Under the pieces are notes generated by a model that was given only the letters and a program-made list of their open reading frames with translations, was not told the origin of the DNA and did not search any database. A program made the position numbers and the translations under genes. From Gramella sp. MT6 (lineage in GTDB: Bacteria > Bacteroidota > Bacteroidia > Flavobacteriales > Flavobacteriaceae), in the NCBI RefSeq assembly GCF_019357415.1, contig NZ_CP048410.1, positions 124,001-188,000 on the forward strand: a stretch of 64,000 nucleotides of DNA. Reading direction: 5' to 3'. Every line of letters starts with the position of its first letter. Positions within the stretch are counted from its first letter, which is position 1. Below are positions 16,178 to 26,525 of the stretch, piece after piece.

Positions 16178-19100
16178 TTACATATTTCTTCGGTACTGCC
16201 CACCTACTTCGAACAAGGCGTGAGTGATCTGCCCTAAAGAACAAACCTTGGTAGCTTCCATAAGTTCTTCGAAGAGATTTTCATTGTTTACGGCTGCCTT
16301 TTTGATCCTCTCAAGGGTAGCCTCAGCTTTAGATTCTTTCGCCTTATGAAGGGTCTCCAAAGTAGTGATCTGGTGTTCTTTTTCTTCCTCGGTCGCCCTG
16401 ATAACTTCTCCCGGTGTTACGGTAGGCGATCCTGAAGAACTTAAAAATGTGTTCACTCCAATAATTGGATAGTCACCATTATGCTTTAAAGTTTCATAGT
16501 AAAGGCTTTCTTCCTGGATCTTCCCTCGCTGATACATCGTTTCCATTGCCCCAAGTACGCCTCCTCTTTCTGTGATTCTATCGAATTCGGTAAGAACTGC
16601 TTCTTCGACAAGATCTGTTAATTCTTCAATAATAAATGATCCCTGTATCGGGTTCTCATTTTTCGCAAGACCTAATTCCTTATTGATGATGAGCTGAATC
16701 GCCATCGCTCTTCTTACTGAAGCCTCTGTAGGCGTAGTAATCGCTTCATCATAAGCATTTGTATGCAGGGAATTACAGTTGTCATATATCGCATAAAGTG
16801 CCTGTAGCGTAGTTCTAATATCATTAAAGTCGATCTCCTGGGCATGCAGGGATCTACCAGAGGTTTGAATGTGATACTTCAACATCTGAGCTCTGGAATT
16901 AGCTCCATATTTATTTTTCAAAGCCTTAGACCAGATCCTTCTCGCTACCCGACCAATAACTGCGTATTCCGGATCAACTCCATTCGAGAAGAAGAAAGAT
17001 AGGTTTGGACCAAATTTATTAATATCCATTCCACGGCTTAAATAGTATTCCACGTAAGTGAAACCATTCGCCAGGGTAAACGCCAGCTGGGTAATAGGAT
17101 TCGCTCCTGCCTCGGCAATATGATATCCTGAAATGGACACAGAATAGAAATTTCTAACTTTCTCTTCAATAAAATATTCCTGAACATCACCCATCAGTCT
17201 CAACGCAAATTCAGTTGAGAAAATACAGGTGTTCTGCGCCTGATCTTCTTTTAGAATATCTGCCTGAACAGTTCCACGAACAACGCTGATAGTTTCAGCC
17301 TTTATCTTTTCATAAACATCCTTTGGCAAAACCTGATCTCCGGTTAATCCCAAAAGCATCAGACCTAAACCATTATTACCTTCTGGTAATTCTCCGCGGT
17401 AAACCGGTCTTGCTATATCATTTTCGTCATAAAGTTCTTTCAGCTTTGCCTCAACTTTATCTTCAAGTCCGTTTTCCTTGATATATTTTTCACAATTCTG
17501 ATCGATCGCAGCATTCATGAAAAATCCTAGCAACATTGGTGCAGGACCATTAATGGTCATACTAACCGATGTCATTGCATCGGCAAGATCGAACCCTGAA
17601 TAAAGTTTTTTCGCATCATCAAGGCAACAGATCGAAACTCCCGAGTTACCAATTTTACCATAAATATCGGGACGATGATCTGGATCATTTCCATAAAGGG
17701 TAACAGAATCAAAAGCTGTAGACAAACGCTTGGCAGGAAGCCCCTGACTCACATAATGAAAACGTCTGTTGGTTCTTTCTGGTCCACCTTCACCCGCGAA
17801 CATCCTGGTAGGATCTTCACCTGTCCTTTTAAACGGATAAAGCCCCGCAGTATATGGGAACTCCCCCGGAACATTTTCCTGAAGACACCATCCAAGGATA
17901 TCTCCCCATGCCTTATATTTTGGTAGTGCTACTTTCGGAATCTGGGTATGTGAAAGTGATTCGGTATGTGTATCAATTTTTATTTCCTTATCACGAACTT
18001 TGAAACTGTATACCGGCTCGCGGTATTTGGTCACCTTTTCATTCCAGCCAAGGATCATCTCCCAGTTATAAGGATCAAGATCCATTTTCGTTTTATCGAA
18101 TTCAGCAAAAAGTAATTTTAAGAAATCGGTTTGAGAGTCTTCTGAAATTTCATATATCTCATTCTGATCTATACCATTCTTACTTAAATATTTATGCTGA
18201 TCCTCCCCAAATTCTGTTTTTATTCCAGCAACGGTCTCAATGGTCTTATAAATTCCATAAAGTCTTTGTGCTACCTCAACCTGTGACCTGGCCTTATCAT
18301 CATACGAACGGTTATTTTCAGCGATTTCAGAAAGGTAACGTGTACGCTTTGGTGGGATCACAAAGATCTTCTCGCTCATTTCTTTCGAGATCTCGAAAGT
18401 TGATGTCAAGCCAGATTTGGTTGTTTCTTCAACCTTATCCATGATGCTTTTATAAAGCGTATTCATTCCCGGATCGTTAAATTGCGAAGCAATGGTTCCA
18501 AATACCGGTAAGGTTTCGGCATCTGCATGCCATAGCTGGTGATTGCGCTGATATTGCTTTTTCACATCTCGTAAAGCATCCTGTGCTCCGCGTTTATCGA
18601 ACTTATTGATCGCTACCAGGTCTGCAAAATCAAGCATATCTATCTTTTCCAACTGGGTAGCAGCACCAAATTCTGGTGTCATCACGTAAAGTGACACATC
18701 TGAATGATCCAGGATCTCAGTATCACTCTGACCTATTCCGGAAGTTTCCAGAATAATAAGATCATATTTCGCCGCTTTTAATACATCAACGGCTTCTGCA
18801 ACATATTTAGACAAAGCTAGGTTAGCCTGTCTTGTCGCTAACGAACGCATATAAACACGCTCATGGTTAATAGAATTCATACGGATCCTGTCACCCAATA
18901 AAGCACCACCCGTCTTTTTCTTTGATGGATCTACAGAAACGATACCGATATGTTTATCTGGAAAGTCCATTAAAAAACGACGAACCAGTTCGTCTACAAG
19001 ACTGGATTTTCCGGAACCACCGGTACCGGTAATCCCTAATACAGGAGCATCTCCAGTTTCTATAGAATCCTTATCGAAATATTTATTGAACTCTTCGTGC

Positions 19101-19633
19101 CTGTTCTCTGCAAGGGAGATCAGCCTTGAAATTGTATTTACGTTCTTACTTTTTAGATTTTCTGAAACCTTGTCTGAATCTTTAAGACATGGAACTTCTG
19201 TATCCACTCTTTTGATCATATCATTGATCATCCCCTGGAGTCCCATTTCCCGTCCATCATCTGGAGAATAGATACGGTCTATTCCATAATCCATCAATTC
19301 CTTGATCTCATCTGGAAGGATCACTCCTCCTCCTCCACCAAATATCTTGATATGTCCTGCGCCCTTTTCATTCAACAGGTCATACATATATTTAAAATAC
19401 TCTGTATGTCCTCCCTGATAAGAAGTCATGGCAATAGCCTGAGCATCTTCCTGGATCGCGCAGTTCACTACTTCTTCTACACTACGGTCATGTCCAAGGT
19501 GGATCACCTCAACGCCTGTAGCCTGAATGATACGGCGCATAATATTAATTGCTGCATCGTGCCCGTCGAACAGGGAAGCGGCGGTTACAATTCTTATTTT
19601 ATTTTTAGGTTTATAGGGATTTTGTTGTTCCAT
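16178..19633 (-). CDS. icmF: Fused acyl-CoA mutase with G-protein chaperone (IcmF, isobutyryl-CoA mutase type)
   Basis: 1151 residues. Order: B12-binding domain at the N-terminus ([14 protein letters not shown] carries the cobalt-ligand His), a MeaB/MeaI-type GTPase (P-loop [12 protein letters not shown] near 200, [16 protein letters not shown]), a linker, then the mutase TIM barrel from about 590. This order is that of IcmF, not of MCM large subunits. Around residue 800 the sequence is [10 protein letters not shown] where methylmalonyl-CoA mutases have VRNTYI, so the substrate-selecting Arg is Gln, as in isobutyryl-CoA mutases. Predicted to interconvert isobutyryl-CoA and n-butyryl-CoA with adenosylcobalamin. 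Long and intact. No B12 riboswitch seen in the short upstream region. Confidence 0.9.
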   Translation of the reverse strand: MEQQNPYKPKNKIRIVTAASLFDGHDAAINIMRRIIQATGVEVIHLGHDRSVEEVVNCAIQEDAQAIAMTSYQGGHTEYFKYMYDLLNEKGAGHIKIFGGGGGVILPDEIKELMDYGIDRIYSPDDGREMGLQGMINDMIKRVDTEVPCLKDSDKVSENLKSKNVNTISRLISLAENRHEEFNKYFDKDSIETGDAPVLGITGTGGSGKSSLVDELVRRFLMDFPDKHIGIVSVDPSKKKTGGALLGDRIRMNSINHERVYMRSLATRQANLALSKYVAEAVDVLKAAKYDLIILETSGIGQSDTEILDHSDVSLYVMTPEFGAATQLEKIDMLDFADLVAINKFDKRGAQDALRDVKKQYQRNHQLWHADAETLPVFGTIASQFNDPGMNTLYKSIMDKVEETTKSGLTSTFEISKEMSEKIFVIPPKRTRYLSEIAENNRSYDDKARSQVEVAQRLYGIYKTIETVAGIKTEFGEDQHKYLSKNGIDQNEIYEISEDSQTDFLKLLFAEFDKTKMDLDPYNWEMILGWNEKVTKYREPVYSFKVRDKEIKIDTHTESLSHTQIPKVALPKYKAWGDILGWCLQENVPGEFPYTAGLYPFKRTGEDPTRMFAGEGGPERTNRRFHYVSQGLPAKRLSTAFDSVTLYGNDPDHRPDIYGKIGNSGVSICCLDDAKKLYSGFDLADAMTSVSMTINGPAPMLLGFFMNAAIDQNCEKYIKENGLEDKVEAKLKELYDENDIARPVYRGELPEGNNGLGLMLLGLTGDQVLPKDVYEKIKAETISVVRGTVQADILKEDQAQNTCIFSTEFALRLMGDVQEYFIEEKVRNFYSVSISGYHIAEAGANPITQLAFTLANGFTYVEYYLSRGMDINKFGPNLSFFFSNGVDPEYAVIGRVARRIWSKALKNKYGANSRAQMLKYHIQTSGRSLHAQEIDFNDIRTTLQALYAIYDNCNSLHTNAYDEAITTPTEASVRRAMAIQLIINKELGLAKNENPIQGSFIIEELTDLVEEAVLTEFDRITERGGVLGAMETMYQRGKIQEESLYYETLKHNGDYPIIGVNTFLSSSGSPTVTPGEVIRATEEEKEHQITTLETLHKAKESKAEATLERIKKAAVNNENLFEELMEATKVCSLGQITHALFEVGGQYRRNM

Positions 19634-19774
19634 CTCTAATTCTAAGTATTTTTTGGAGCTGCAATTTACGAAAATTGTAAAAGTTAGCAGGCTTCTTTAG
19701 GAATAGTATAATATTAATTCAAGCCCGATCCAAATGTCTGAAATTGTTTAATTTTAGACTGCAAAAATCATTGC

Positions 19775-20626
19775 ATGTCTAAACTTACCTTGCTCATCCA
19801 TTGTCCGGATACTTCCGGTATTATTGCCACCGTCACCTCCTACTTTCATAAACATAAAGGTAATATAATCTATATCGATCAATATGTTGATGTGGAGAAT
19901 AAGATCTTTTTTATGCGGTTGGAGTGCGAATTCGATCATCAAATAAATCATGATGACTTTAAAGACCATTTCAAAAGAGATATTGCAGATCCCTATAATA
20001 TGTCATGGTACATGTTTAAGGCAGGCTCAAAATTGAAAATGGCAATATTCGTTTCTAAGTACGATCACTGTTTATATGATATTTTAGGAAGATACAGATC
20101 TGGTGAGTTGGAGGTTGAAATTCCTTTGATTATTAGCAACCATAAAGACCTGGAATCTATTGCGATAAGTTTTGATATCCCTTTTTATCATATCCCAATT
20201 TTAAAAAACAAAAAGGAAGAGGCTGAAGCGCAACAACTAAAATTACTACAGCAGGAAAATATCGATTTTATTGTCCTGGCCCGCTATATGCAAATTGTGT
20301 CTGAAAAACTGATCAAAACCTTCCCTAACCAGATCATTAATATTCATCATTCATTTCTGCCAGCTTTTGCAGGCGCCAAACCTTATCATTTTGCTTACAA
20401 AAGAGGTGTGAAAATTATAGGCGCCACCTGTCATTATGTTACTGAAGAGCTGGATGCAGGCCCTATAATTGAACAGGATATCACAAGGATTTCCCACAGT
20501 CATTCCGTAAAAGATCTAATTTTAAAGGGACGTGACCTGGAAAAGATAGTATTGGCAAGGGGTATAAAGCTGCATTTAGATAGGAAAACTCTAGTTTACA
20601 ATAACAAAACGATTGTATTTATTTAA
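19775..20626 (+). CDS. purU: Formyltetrahydrofolate deformylase
   Basis: 283 residues: N-terminal ACT domain (residues 1-75, LTLLIHCPDTSGIIATVTSY) and a C-terminal formyltransferase-fold domain. Signatures there are NIHHSFLPAFAGAKPYHFAY and ATCHYVTEELDAGPIIEQD. It hydrolyses 10-formyl-THF to formate and THF, balancing one-carbon pools and feeding formate to PurT. Length and catalytic Asn/His/Asp region are normal. It is divergent from icmF across about 140 nt. Confidence 0.95.
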   Translation: MSKLTLLIHCPDTSGIIATVTSYFHKHKGNIIYIDQYVDVENKIFFMRLECEFDHQINHDDFKDHFKRDIADPYNMSWYMFKAGSKLKMAIFVSKYDHCLYDILGRYRSGELEVEIPLIISNHKDLESIAISFDIPFYHIPILKNKKEEAEAQQLKLLQQENIDFIVLARYMQIVSEKLIKTFPNQIINIHHSFLPAFAGAKPYHFAYKRGVKIIGATCHYVTEELDAGPIIEQDITRISHSHSVKDLILKGRDLEKIVLARGIKLHLDRKTLVYNNKTIVFI

Positions 20627-20740
20627 TCCAATAAATTTTCTCCCAGCTAAATCCGCGATCCTGACATTAAAATACAACCTAGATCAATTGTTTTAGTATT
20701 ATTATAACTTTTGACTCCGTCCTTATATAATCAGAGAGGT

Positions 20741-20748
20741 TATATTTG
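20741..20748 (+). promoter_or_regulatory. Possible -7 box (TATATTTG) upstream of the DUF4197 gene
   Basis: TATATTTG matches TAnnTTTG but lies 104 nt before the ATG at 20853, implying a long leader. The nearest TTTTG (20709-20713) is 27 nt away, longer than usual spacing. The rest of the 226-nt gap 20627-20852 shows no gene. Confidence 0.35.
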
Positions 20749-20852
20749 AAAAAATTCCTGCTTACTATGCCTATTTCGGGGTTAAACAAGGTTGAATGCC
20801 GATGTCTATTTAAGAAAAAAGGTTATCCCAGGCAGTTTACAAAAACAATACA

Positions 20853-21557
20853 ATGAAAAAAATTATAGCTTTTGCCGCCATTCTACTATTATCCTCCTGC
20901 GCAGAATTACAACAAATCGCCTCTCAATTGCCTCAGGAATATGGCGTTAGTGATGCTGAAATTAGTTCAGGTTTAAAACAGGCATTGGAATTTGGGATTG
21001 ACAAAGAGGTAACCAATCTGGCAAAAGAAGATGGCTTTTTCAAGAATGAACTGGTAAGAATAGGTCTTCCACCAGAACTTCAAAAAGTAGATAAGACTTT
21101 AAGAGATGTAGGATTAGATGCCCTGGCAGATGAAGGTTTAAAGGTTTTAAACCGCGCCGCTGAAGATGCTGTGAGTGAAGCAATCCCTGTTTTTGCAGAT
21201 GCAGTAAGAGGAATAACCTTCACCGATGCCAGAGATATTTTACTGGGAGCAGATAACGCTGCAACTGTTTATTTGTCAGATAGAACAGAAGAGGAACTTT
21301 ACGGTAAATTTAACCCCATAATCAGTAACTCACTGGATAAAGTAGGTGCTACCCAGGTGTGGCGAAATATTATTCAAAAATATAACTCACTTCCCATAAC
21401 CACCGATGTGAATCCAGATCTGCCAGATTACGTAACCAATGAAGCTCTGGATGGTGTGTATGTGATGATCGCCCAAGAAGAAAAAGACATCCGAAACTCT
21501 ATATCGGCCAGAACAACTGATCTTCTTCGAAAAGTATTTGCCTTACAAGACAGATAG
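20853..21557 (+). CDS. DUF4197 domain lipoprotein
   Basis: 234 residues with a lipoprotein signal peptide (IIAFAAILLLSSC, Cys16). A helical DUF4197 domain follows: GLKQALEFGIDKEVTNLAKE, RGITFTDARDILLGADNAAT and the C-terminal GVYVMIAQEEKDIR. The family is widespread in proteobacteria and Bacteroidota, with unknown function, in the periplasm or on a membrane. Length is normal. It appears monocistronic. Confidence 0.88.
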   Translation: MKKIIAFAAILLLSSCAELQQIASQLPQEYGVSDAEISSGLKQALEFGIDKEVTNLAKEDGFFKNELVRIGLPPELQKVDKTLRDVGLDALADEGLKVLNRAAEDAVSEAIPVFADAVRGITFTDARDILLGADNAATVYLSDRTEEELYGKFNPIISNSLDKVGATQVWRNIIQKYNSLPITTDVNPDLPDYVTNEALDGVYVMIAQEEKDIRNSISARTTDLLRKVFALQDR

Positions 21558-21662
21558 GTCTTTTCTTACAAAATTTAATATTTTAACAGTTTCCATCCTT
21601 TATCCATATTAATTTAGAACAACCTTAACTACATGTTATTATTCTATATAGTTACTGCTGCT

Positions 21663-21670
21663 TAGCTTTG
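21663..21670 (+). promoter_or_regulatory. Possible -7 box (TAGCTTTG)
   Basis: TAGCTTTG matches TAnnTTTG. It precedes the small gene whose likely ATG is 21717 (alternative ATG 21690). No clear -33 element. Confidence 0.45.
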
Positions 21671-21716
21671 TTGTGTGTAGAAATGATGAATGAAGATAGA
21701 TAAGTTTACAATTACC

Positions 21717-21914
21717 ATGTTTAGAATTTTTGAAAATAAAACCAGAGAAGAACGCCTTTGTGATAAATACTCAAGGCTAATGCAACGATCTTATAAAATT
21801 GCCCTAATCGATAAAGAAAAAAGTGATCGGTTAAATGATAGAGCAAGAAAGATCCTGGCAGAACTAAAGAGAATGAAATGTGATCTGGTTGAAACTAGGA
21901 ATGAAACTGCTTGA
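21717..21914 (+). CDS. Small Lacal_2735-type protein
   Basis: 65 residues from ATG 21717; ATG 21690 would add nine. MFRIFENKTREERLCDKYSRL and the helical, charged remainder (SYKIALIDKEKSDRLNDRARKILAELKR) resemble the short Lacal_2735 family of flavobacteria, which normally begins MFxxF. That resemblance favours the inner ATG. Function unknown. The last 20 nt overlap the 3' end of the convergent BtuF-like gene, in a different frame on the opposite strand. Confidence 0.7.
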   Translation: MFRIFENKTREERLCDKYSRLMQRSYKIALIDKEKSDRLNDRARKILAELKRMKCDLVETRNETA

Positions 21915-22668
21915 AGTAGTCCATAGCTTCTAAAAGCCTGCTACCATACCAGCTAAAATACTCCCCATCCACAATTTTTACTTCCCTGGCGACATTCTTA
22001 AAAAGCGCTTTATGTTCTTCACTAAAGGGAAAAGGTTCAGACGATAAAAGACAAATATCAATATCCTTATTTTTTAGATCTTCCAGATCTGTTTCGGGAT
22101 ACCTTTCTACATCAAACACATTGTGAAATCTATTTAACTTAAGCATTTCATTAATAAAAGTGCCCTGTCCTGCAACCATTAAAGGTTTATTCCATATAAA
22201 ATAGGCTACATTTTTTTCAGGTGAATTAGCTACCAGCTCTTTTAAATTTTCAGATTTCTTTTTTAGCGAATTTACCATTGTTGAAGCCAACGGCGAACAA
22301 CTGAAAATTATTCCGTAATCCAGCATTAAATGATAAGCGTCGTCCAAAGTGGCAACATCTGAAACATGAACCGGAGCTATTTTTTCCAGTTCTTTCACCA
22401 TCTCTCTGGTATTTTCCTCTTTATTACAAAGGATAATATCCGGTTCAAGATCTTTTACCTTTCTAAAATTCACTTTTTTCGTACCACCAACGCTTGTCTT
22501 AAGTTCTTTTAAGGATGCCGGATGCACACAATAATGAGTGATCCCTACGATAGAATCCTGCAGACCAAGATCTACCAGCAGCTCTGTCTGGCTGGGCACC
22601 AACGAAATTATTCTTTTGGGGGTATTTTTCAGTTCAATCGTTCGGCCTAACTGATCCTGAATTTGCAT
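21895..22668 (-). CDS. BtuF-like helical-backbone metal receptor without signal peptide
   Basis: 257 residues of the TroA/BtuF substrate-binding superfamily: RIISLVPSQTELLVDLGLQD, VGITHYCVHP, VGGTKKVNFRKVKDLEPDII, and a C-terminal FSWYGSRLLEAMDYF. BtuF relatives bind cobalamin or haem-type ligands for ABC import. This one starts MQIQDQLGRTIEL with no signal peptide or lipobox and has no permease nearby, so a periplasmic role is doubtful. It follows pyrF by 9 nt on the same strand, which suggests cotranscription. Confidence 0.8.
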   Translation of the reverse strand: MQIQDQLGRTIELKNTPKRIISLVPSQTELLVDLGLQDSIVGITHYCVHPASLKELKTSVGGTKKVNFRKVKDLEPDIILCNKEENTREMVKELEKIAPVHVSDVATLDDAYHLMLDYGIIFSCSPLASTMVNSLKKKSENLKELVANSPEKNVAYFIWNKPLMVAGQGTFINEMLKLNRFHNVFDVERYPETDLEDLKNKDIDICLLSSEPFPFSEEHKALFKNVAREVKIVDGEYFSWYGSRLLEAMDYFKQFHS

Positions 22669-22677
22669 AATGAAGAA

Positions 22678-23496
22678 TTACAATTTTTCCAGTTCCTGAG
22701 CCATCTGGGTCTGAATGGCTTCAGCTTTTGCGGCAGCGATTTCAGCGAAATTAGAAGAGTCTGAGGCATAAATGATCTTCCTGGAAGAATTTACCAGCAG
22801 CCCGACATTCTTAGTCATCCCATATTTACAAACCTCTTCGAGACTCCCTCCCTGGGCTCCTACCCCAGGTACTAATAGAAAGTTCTCCGGAATTATCTTT
22901 CTTATATCTGCCAGGTACTCCGCTTTTGTAGCTCCAACAACATACATAAGATTTTCAGAATTCTGCCATTCTTTTGAGGTCTTGATCACCTTTTTATAAA
23001 GATCGTCATCCCCTGTTTTCAAGGTCTGGAAATCGAAAGCACCTTCATTAGAAGTAAGAGCCAGCAAAATAGTATGCTTGTTGGTAAACTCCAGGAAAGG
23101 CTCTACGGAATCCTTCCCCATATATGGCGCTACGGTCACCGAATCGAATCCAAGATCATCAAAGAACGCCTTGGCATACATACGGGATGTATTCCCAATA
23201 TCTCCACGCTTAGCATCGGCAATAGTATAAAGATCTGGATATTCTGAATGCAGATAATTGATCGTTTTCTTTAAAGACTTCCAGCCATCAACACCTAAAG
23301 CCTCATAAAAAGCAATGTTAGGTTTGTAAGCTACACAAAACTCATGCGTAGCATCGATAATCGCCTTATTAAAGCTGAAGGCAGGATCTTTTTCAGAAAG
23401 TAAATAGGTTGGGATCCTTTCAAGATCGGTGTCCAAACCAACACATAGGAATGATTTTTTCTTGAAGATCTGTTCAGTCAGCTCCTGTGATGTCAT
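22678..23496 (-). CDS. pyrF: Orotidine 5'-phosphate decarboxylase (group 2)
   Basis: 272 residues. Catalyses OMP to UMP, the last step of de novo pyrimidine synthesis. The catalytic Asp-Lys array is in [19 protein letters not shown], and the phosphate-binding end is in [16 protein letters not shown]. Length (about 270) and sequence are of the group 2 enzymes typical of Bacteroidota and actinobacteria, longer than the E. coli form. First of a likely two-gene unit with the BtuF-like gene. Confidence 0.95.
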   Translation of the reverse strand: MTSQELTEQIFKKKSFLCVGLDTDLERIPTYLLSEKDPAFSFNKAIIDATHEFCVAYKPNIAFYEALGVDGWKSLKKTINYLHSEYPDLYTIADAKRGDIGNTSRMYAKAFFDDLGFDSVTVAPYMGKDSVEPFLEFTNKHTILLALTSNEGAFDFQTLKTGDDDLYKKVIKTSKEWQNSENLMYVVGATKAEYLADIRKIIPENFLLVPGVGAQGGSLEEVCKYGMTKNVGLLVNSSRKIIYASDSSNFAEIAAAKAEAIQTQMAQELEKL

Positions 23497-23544
23497 AATA
23501 TCAATTATCTGTTAGCGAATATTGGTTAAGGTTTATCAGAAATT

Positions 23545-23582
23545 AAAATGCCATCCTTTGACTGAGCTCAGAATGGCATTTT
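23545..23582 (-). terminator. Terminator of prfA
   Basis: 10-bp stem AAAATGCCAT / ATGGCATTTT with an 18-nt loop. It lies just after the prfA stop at 23590 and before pyrF. Confidence 0.82.
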
Positions 23583-23589
23583 GTATTCT

Positions 23590-24666
23590 TTAAAGTATAT
23601 CTGAATTCTCTTTTAACTTTTCGGTATTTTCCGCAAGCTGCAATTCATCAATGATCTTTTGAATGTCCCCATTGATGATATTGGAAAGATCATAAAGGGT
23701 TAAGTTGATCCTGTGATCTGTAACACGGCTTTGAGCATAATTATAGGTCCTGATCTTCGCACTACGGTCACCACTGGAAACCATCGAGTTTCTCTTGGCT
23801 GCATCGGCTTCCATTTTCTTGGCAAGCTCCATTTCATATAATCTTGAACGAAGTACACGGAATGCTTTTTCCTTGTTCTTATGCTGCGATTTCTGATCCT
23901 GGCATTGAGCAACCAATCCTGTTGGCTCGTGAGTTAATCGTACCGCGGAATAGGTGGTGTTCACCGACTGACCTCCCGGACCTGAAGAACAGAAATAATC
24001 TATTCTTACATCTTTCGGATCTATTTCCACATCGAATTCTTCGGCTTCAGGCAAAACCATTACGGTTGCAGCTGAAGTATGAACTCTACCTTGGGTTTCG
24101 GTTTGAGGAACTCGTTGTACACGATGAACTCCGGCTTCGAATTTCATGGTTCCGTAAACATCTTCTCCAGAAACCTCAAAGATCATCTCCTTGAAACCAC
24201 CACTGGTACCTTCACTATAATCCACAATATTATGACTCCAGCCCCTGCTCTCAACATATTTGGTATACATACGGTAAAGATCTCCGGCGAAAATACTCGC
24301 TTCGTCACCTCCGGTTCCCGCACGAATTTCCATAACCACGTTCTTACCATCTTCCGGATCTTTAGGAATAAGCATCATTCTTATTTTCTCCTCAAGTTCA
24401 GGAAGCTGTCCTTTAGCTTCTTCCATCTGAAGTTTAGCCATTTCGGTCATTTCAGGGTCACTACCATCTGAAATTATCTCCTCGGCTTCTTTAATATTAT
24501 CGGTCAGGCTAATATATTTCTCGCGCTCATCCATCAAAGCCCGAAGGTCTTTGTACTCTTTATTTAATTCAATATATCGCTTCTGGTCTGATATTACATC
24601 CGGCTGAATAATCAAATCGTTCACCTCATCGAACCGTTGTTTTACGATATTAAGTCTCTCAATCAT
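23590..24666 (-). CDS. prfA: Peptide chain release factor 1
   Basis: 358 residues. It recognises UAA and UAG and triggers hydrolysis of peptidyl-tRNA. The codon-recognition tripeptide is P-Q-T in [16 protein letters not shown], the PxT form of RF1. The catalytic GGQ is in [11 protein letters not shown] near residue 230. This Gln is the usual target of PrmC methylation; prmC is not in this window. Own promoter box at 24691-24698 and a terminator. Confidence 0.97.
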   Translation of the reverse strand: MIERLNIVKQRFDEVNDLIIQPDVISDQKRYIELNKEYKDLRALMDEREKYISLTDNIKEAEEIISDGSDPEMTEMAKLQMEEAKGQLPELEEKIRMMLIPKDPEDGKNVVMEIRAGTGGDEASIFAGDLYRMYTKYVESRGWSHNIVDYSEGTSGGFKEMIFEVSGEDVYGTMKFEAGVHRVQRVPQTETQGRVHTSAATVMVLPEAEEFDVEIDPKDVRIDYFCSSGPGGQSVNTTYSAVRLTHEPTGLVAQCQDQKSQHKNKEKAFRVLRSRLYEMELAKKMEADAAKRNSMVSSGDRSAKIRTYNYAQSRVTDHRINLTLYDLSNIINGDIQKIIDELQLAENTEKLKENSDIL

Positions 24667-24690
24667 ATAATACTACTGAATTTAGGATAG

Positions 24691-24698
24691 CAAATTTA
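24691..24698 (-). promoter_or_regulatory. Bacteroidota -7 box (TAAATTTG) of prfA
   Basis: Reads TAAATTTG on the minus strand, 24 nt before the ATG at 24666. No -33 TTG at good spacing. Confidence 0.55.
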
Positions 24699-24729
24699 CG
24701 ATAATTTGCCTGAAATTTTAGAGAAAGCT

Positions 24730-25428
24730 TTAAAGGCTTTCTAATTCGGCAACAGCCGCATGGCTACGAGCGAAAGTAGTAAATTTCACAAGGCCCGCTA
24801 TTCCCAGAATATAAAAAATCCTGTCTGGAAAATAAAATTCATAGAATTCAAGGTAGTAGGCAATGAAAGAAGTAATATCTGAAAAAACAAGGCACAAAGT
24901 GGCTGCAGTGTAATAAAAAGAAGTTTTATTAGAATAACGGTTGGAGTAAGAAATAGCTGCAATTACCAAGGTGATCATGGTAATTCCGTATGCATAAAAC
25001 AGGACATTTAGAAAAGGGTATCCAAACTTTGCCGGCACCATATCTACCAACAGGAAGAGCATAGCCAGATTTAGAATAAACACTCCGAAAAATACAAGTT
25101 TTTGAAAAGGACTCGATTTAAGATTTCTAAGTTCAGGCACCACAGTGAAAACAAATAATAAATAGGCTGAAATTCGCATCAAAAAAGTACCGGTATTGGC
25201 TAATGAATTTTCGTAATAAAATAGCAGGAGATCTGAGACCAGCAGAAAACAAAAAGCGATTAAGATCTTTAGATTATAGGTTCGCTGCCAAATCAATATC
25301 AGGAAAAAAACAGCGGTAGAAATAAGGCGGGCCCACCGGCTGGAGTCCTGATCGAATTCATAAATAACAAAGCAATTCACCAGGAGCAGTACCAGGGTGA
25401 TCACCGGAAGATAGGTCTTTGGTAACAT
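24730..25428 (-). CDS. YhhN-like membrane protein (lysoplasmalogenase family, tentative)
   Basis: 232 residues, seven to eight hydrophobic helices. The overall layout resembles YhhN/TMEM86: a central FCFLLVSDLLLFY and a C-terminal VFSDITSFIAYYLEF carry acidic residues inside helices. Known members hydrolyse lysoplasmalogen. Bacterial roles are mostly unproved, and this member is divergent, so the assignment is by helix pattern and a few residues only. Monocistronic as far as visible. Confidence 0.6.
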   Translation of the reverse strand: MLPKTYLPVITLVLLLVNCFVIYEFDQDSSRWARLISTAVFFLILIWQRTYNLKILIAFCFLLVSDLLLFYYENSLANTGTFLMRISAYLLFVFTVVPELRNLKSSPFQKLVFFGVFILNLAMLFLLVDMVPAKFGYPFLNVLFYAYGITMITLVIAAISYSNRYSNKTSFYYTAATLCLVFSDITSFIAYYLEFYEFYFPDRIFYILGIAGLVKFTTFARSHAAVAELESL

Positions 25429-25569
25429 TATAATTTTTGATTGGTTGTACCATATCTACGCAAAAAACGATATTGTGGTTTTGCTGATTTAAAAAACTAG
25501 ATCGCTAGCCAGATGCATACCAACACCGTAAACTCTATTCTTTCAGAATTCCCTATTTTGTAAAACATT

Positions 25570-25875
25570 ATGAAAAAAATCCGGGATCTTTTATTCAGAT
25601 TAAAACTATGTTTTTCTTTCTATAAGAAGCTTTTGGTAATCTCTGCCGGATTAACCATCCTGTTATTATTTCTCAGAAATCCTCTGGATGCTACGCTTAT
25701 CATTAAGATTTGCCTGCTAGGATTTCTCTTTTTAAATTATCACTTCCTGGAAGCTAAAGATAAACTCCTGTTCTATAAAAATTTCTCGATCACTCCCGTA
25801 TTCTTATTTAGCATCTGCATATTTTATGATTTTCTCCTTAGCCTGGTGCTTTATAAATCCGCTATGCTCCTATGA
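25570..25875 (+). CDS. Small three-helix membrane protein paired with an ABC ATPase
   Basis: 101 residues, with hydrophobic segments at about 19-38, 44-60 and 74-95 and a strongly basic N-terminus (KKIRDLLFRLKL). No known family recognised. Its stop overlaps the ATPase start (ATGA), so the two are translationally coupled. It may be a minimal permease or membrane anchor. It is too short for a normal ABC permease, but I see no frameshifted continuation. Confidence 0.7.
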   Translation: MKKIRDLLFRLKLCFSFYKKLLVISAGLTILLLFLRNPLDATLIIKICLLGFLFLNYHFLEAKDKLLFYKNFSITPVFLFSICIFYDFLLSLVLYKSAMLL

Positions 25876-26525
25876 AGTTCGAATTAGACAATGTAGAGCT
25901 TAGCTTTCAGGGAAAAAGGATCTTATATGGAGTATACCTGAAAGCTGAAAAGGGAAAGATAACTGGAATCCTGGGGCCTAACGGGTGTGGAAAGACAAGC
26001 TTGCTAAAGATATTTTTCGGGAACCTGGCCTGTAATAACAAGCTGGTGAAAATCGACAATAAAGGAACTCTTAAGCCACTTTATTCAGTTGAAAATATTA
26101 AATTATTGCCACAATCAGATCTACTGCCTTCCAGTTTATCTATTTCAAAATTATTCCAGATCTATAAATTATCCTGGGAACAATTTATTGAGAAGTTTCC
26201 CGGTTTCCGGAATTACTACTCACAGAAACCCAATCAACTTTCTGGAGGTGAAAGACGGCTTTTGGCCGCATGGCTAACTATAAAATGTGATTCTGAACTC
26301 ATTTTACTGGATGAACCTTTCACCCATCTAACTCCACTTTACATTGAAAAAATCAAGAAGGAATTACAACTGGAAAAAGAAAAAAAGGCGATCGTCCTTA
26401 CCGACCATTTTTACCGGGACCTCATAGATATTACCGATGACCTTTATTTTTTAAGTAAAGGGTGTACCCGATTAATAAACGATCCCGCACAACTCGGCGA
26501 ATTAGGGTATATTAATTCTCATTAA
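25872..26525 (+). CDS. ABC transporter ATP-binding protein
   Basis: 217-residue stand-alone nucleotide-binding domain. Walker A is GPNGCGKTS, signature LSGGERR, Walker B LILLDEPF, and the H-loop is VLTDHFYRD, a TDH form like that of LptB. The Q-loop region is KLLPQSDLLP. The usual A-loop aromatic and D-loop are less clear. It is coupled to the upstream 101-residue membrane protein and ends 4 nt inside the convergent purM. Transported substrate unknown. Confidence 0.85.
   Translation: MKFELDNVELSFQGKRILYGVYLKAEKGKITGILGPNGCGKTSLLKIFFGNLACNNKLVKIDNKGTLKPLYSVENIKLLPQSDLLPSSLSISKLFQIYKLSWEQFIEKFPGFRNYYSQKPNQLSGGERRLLAAWLTIKCDSELILLDEPFTHLTPLYIEKIKKELQLEKEKKAIVLTDHFYRDLIDITDDLYFLSKGCTRLINDPAQLGELGYINSH

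Noticed and set aside
19634..19774. Cobalamin riboswitch upstream of icmF
   Set aside because: The 141-nt divergent region is too short and shows no B12-box-like sequence.
23844..24194. Plus-strand ORFs of 116-130 codons inside prfA
   Set aside because: Shadow frames of a complete, conserved RF1 gene.
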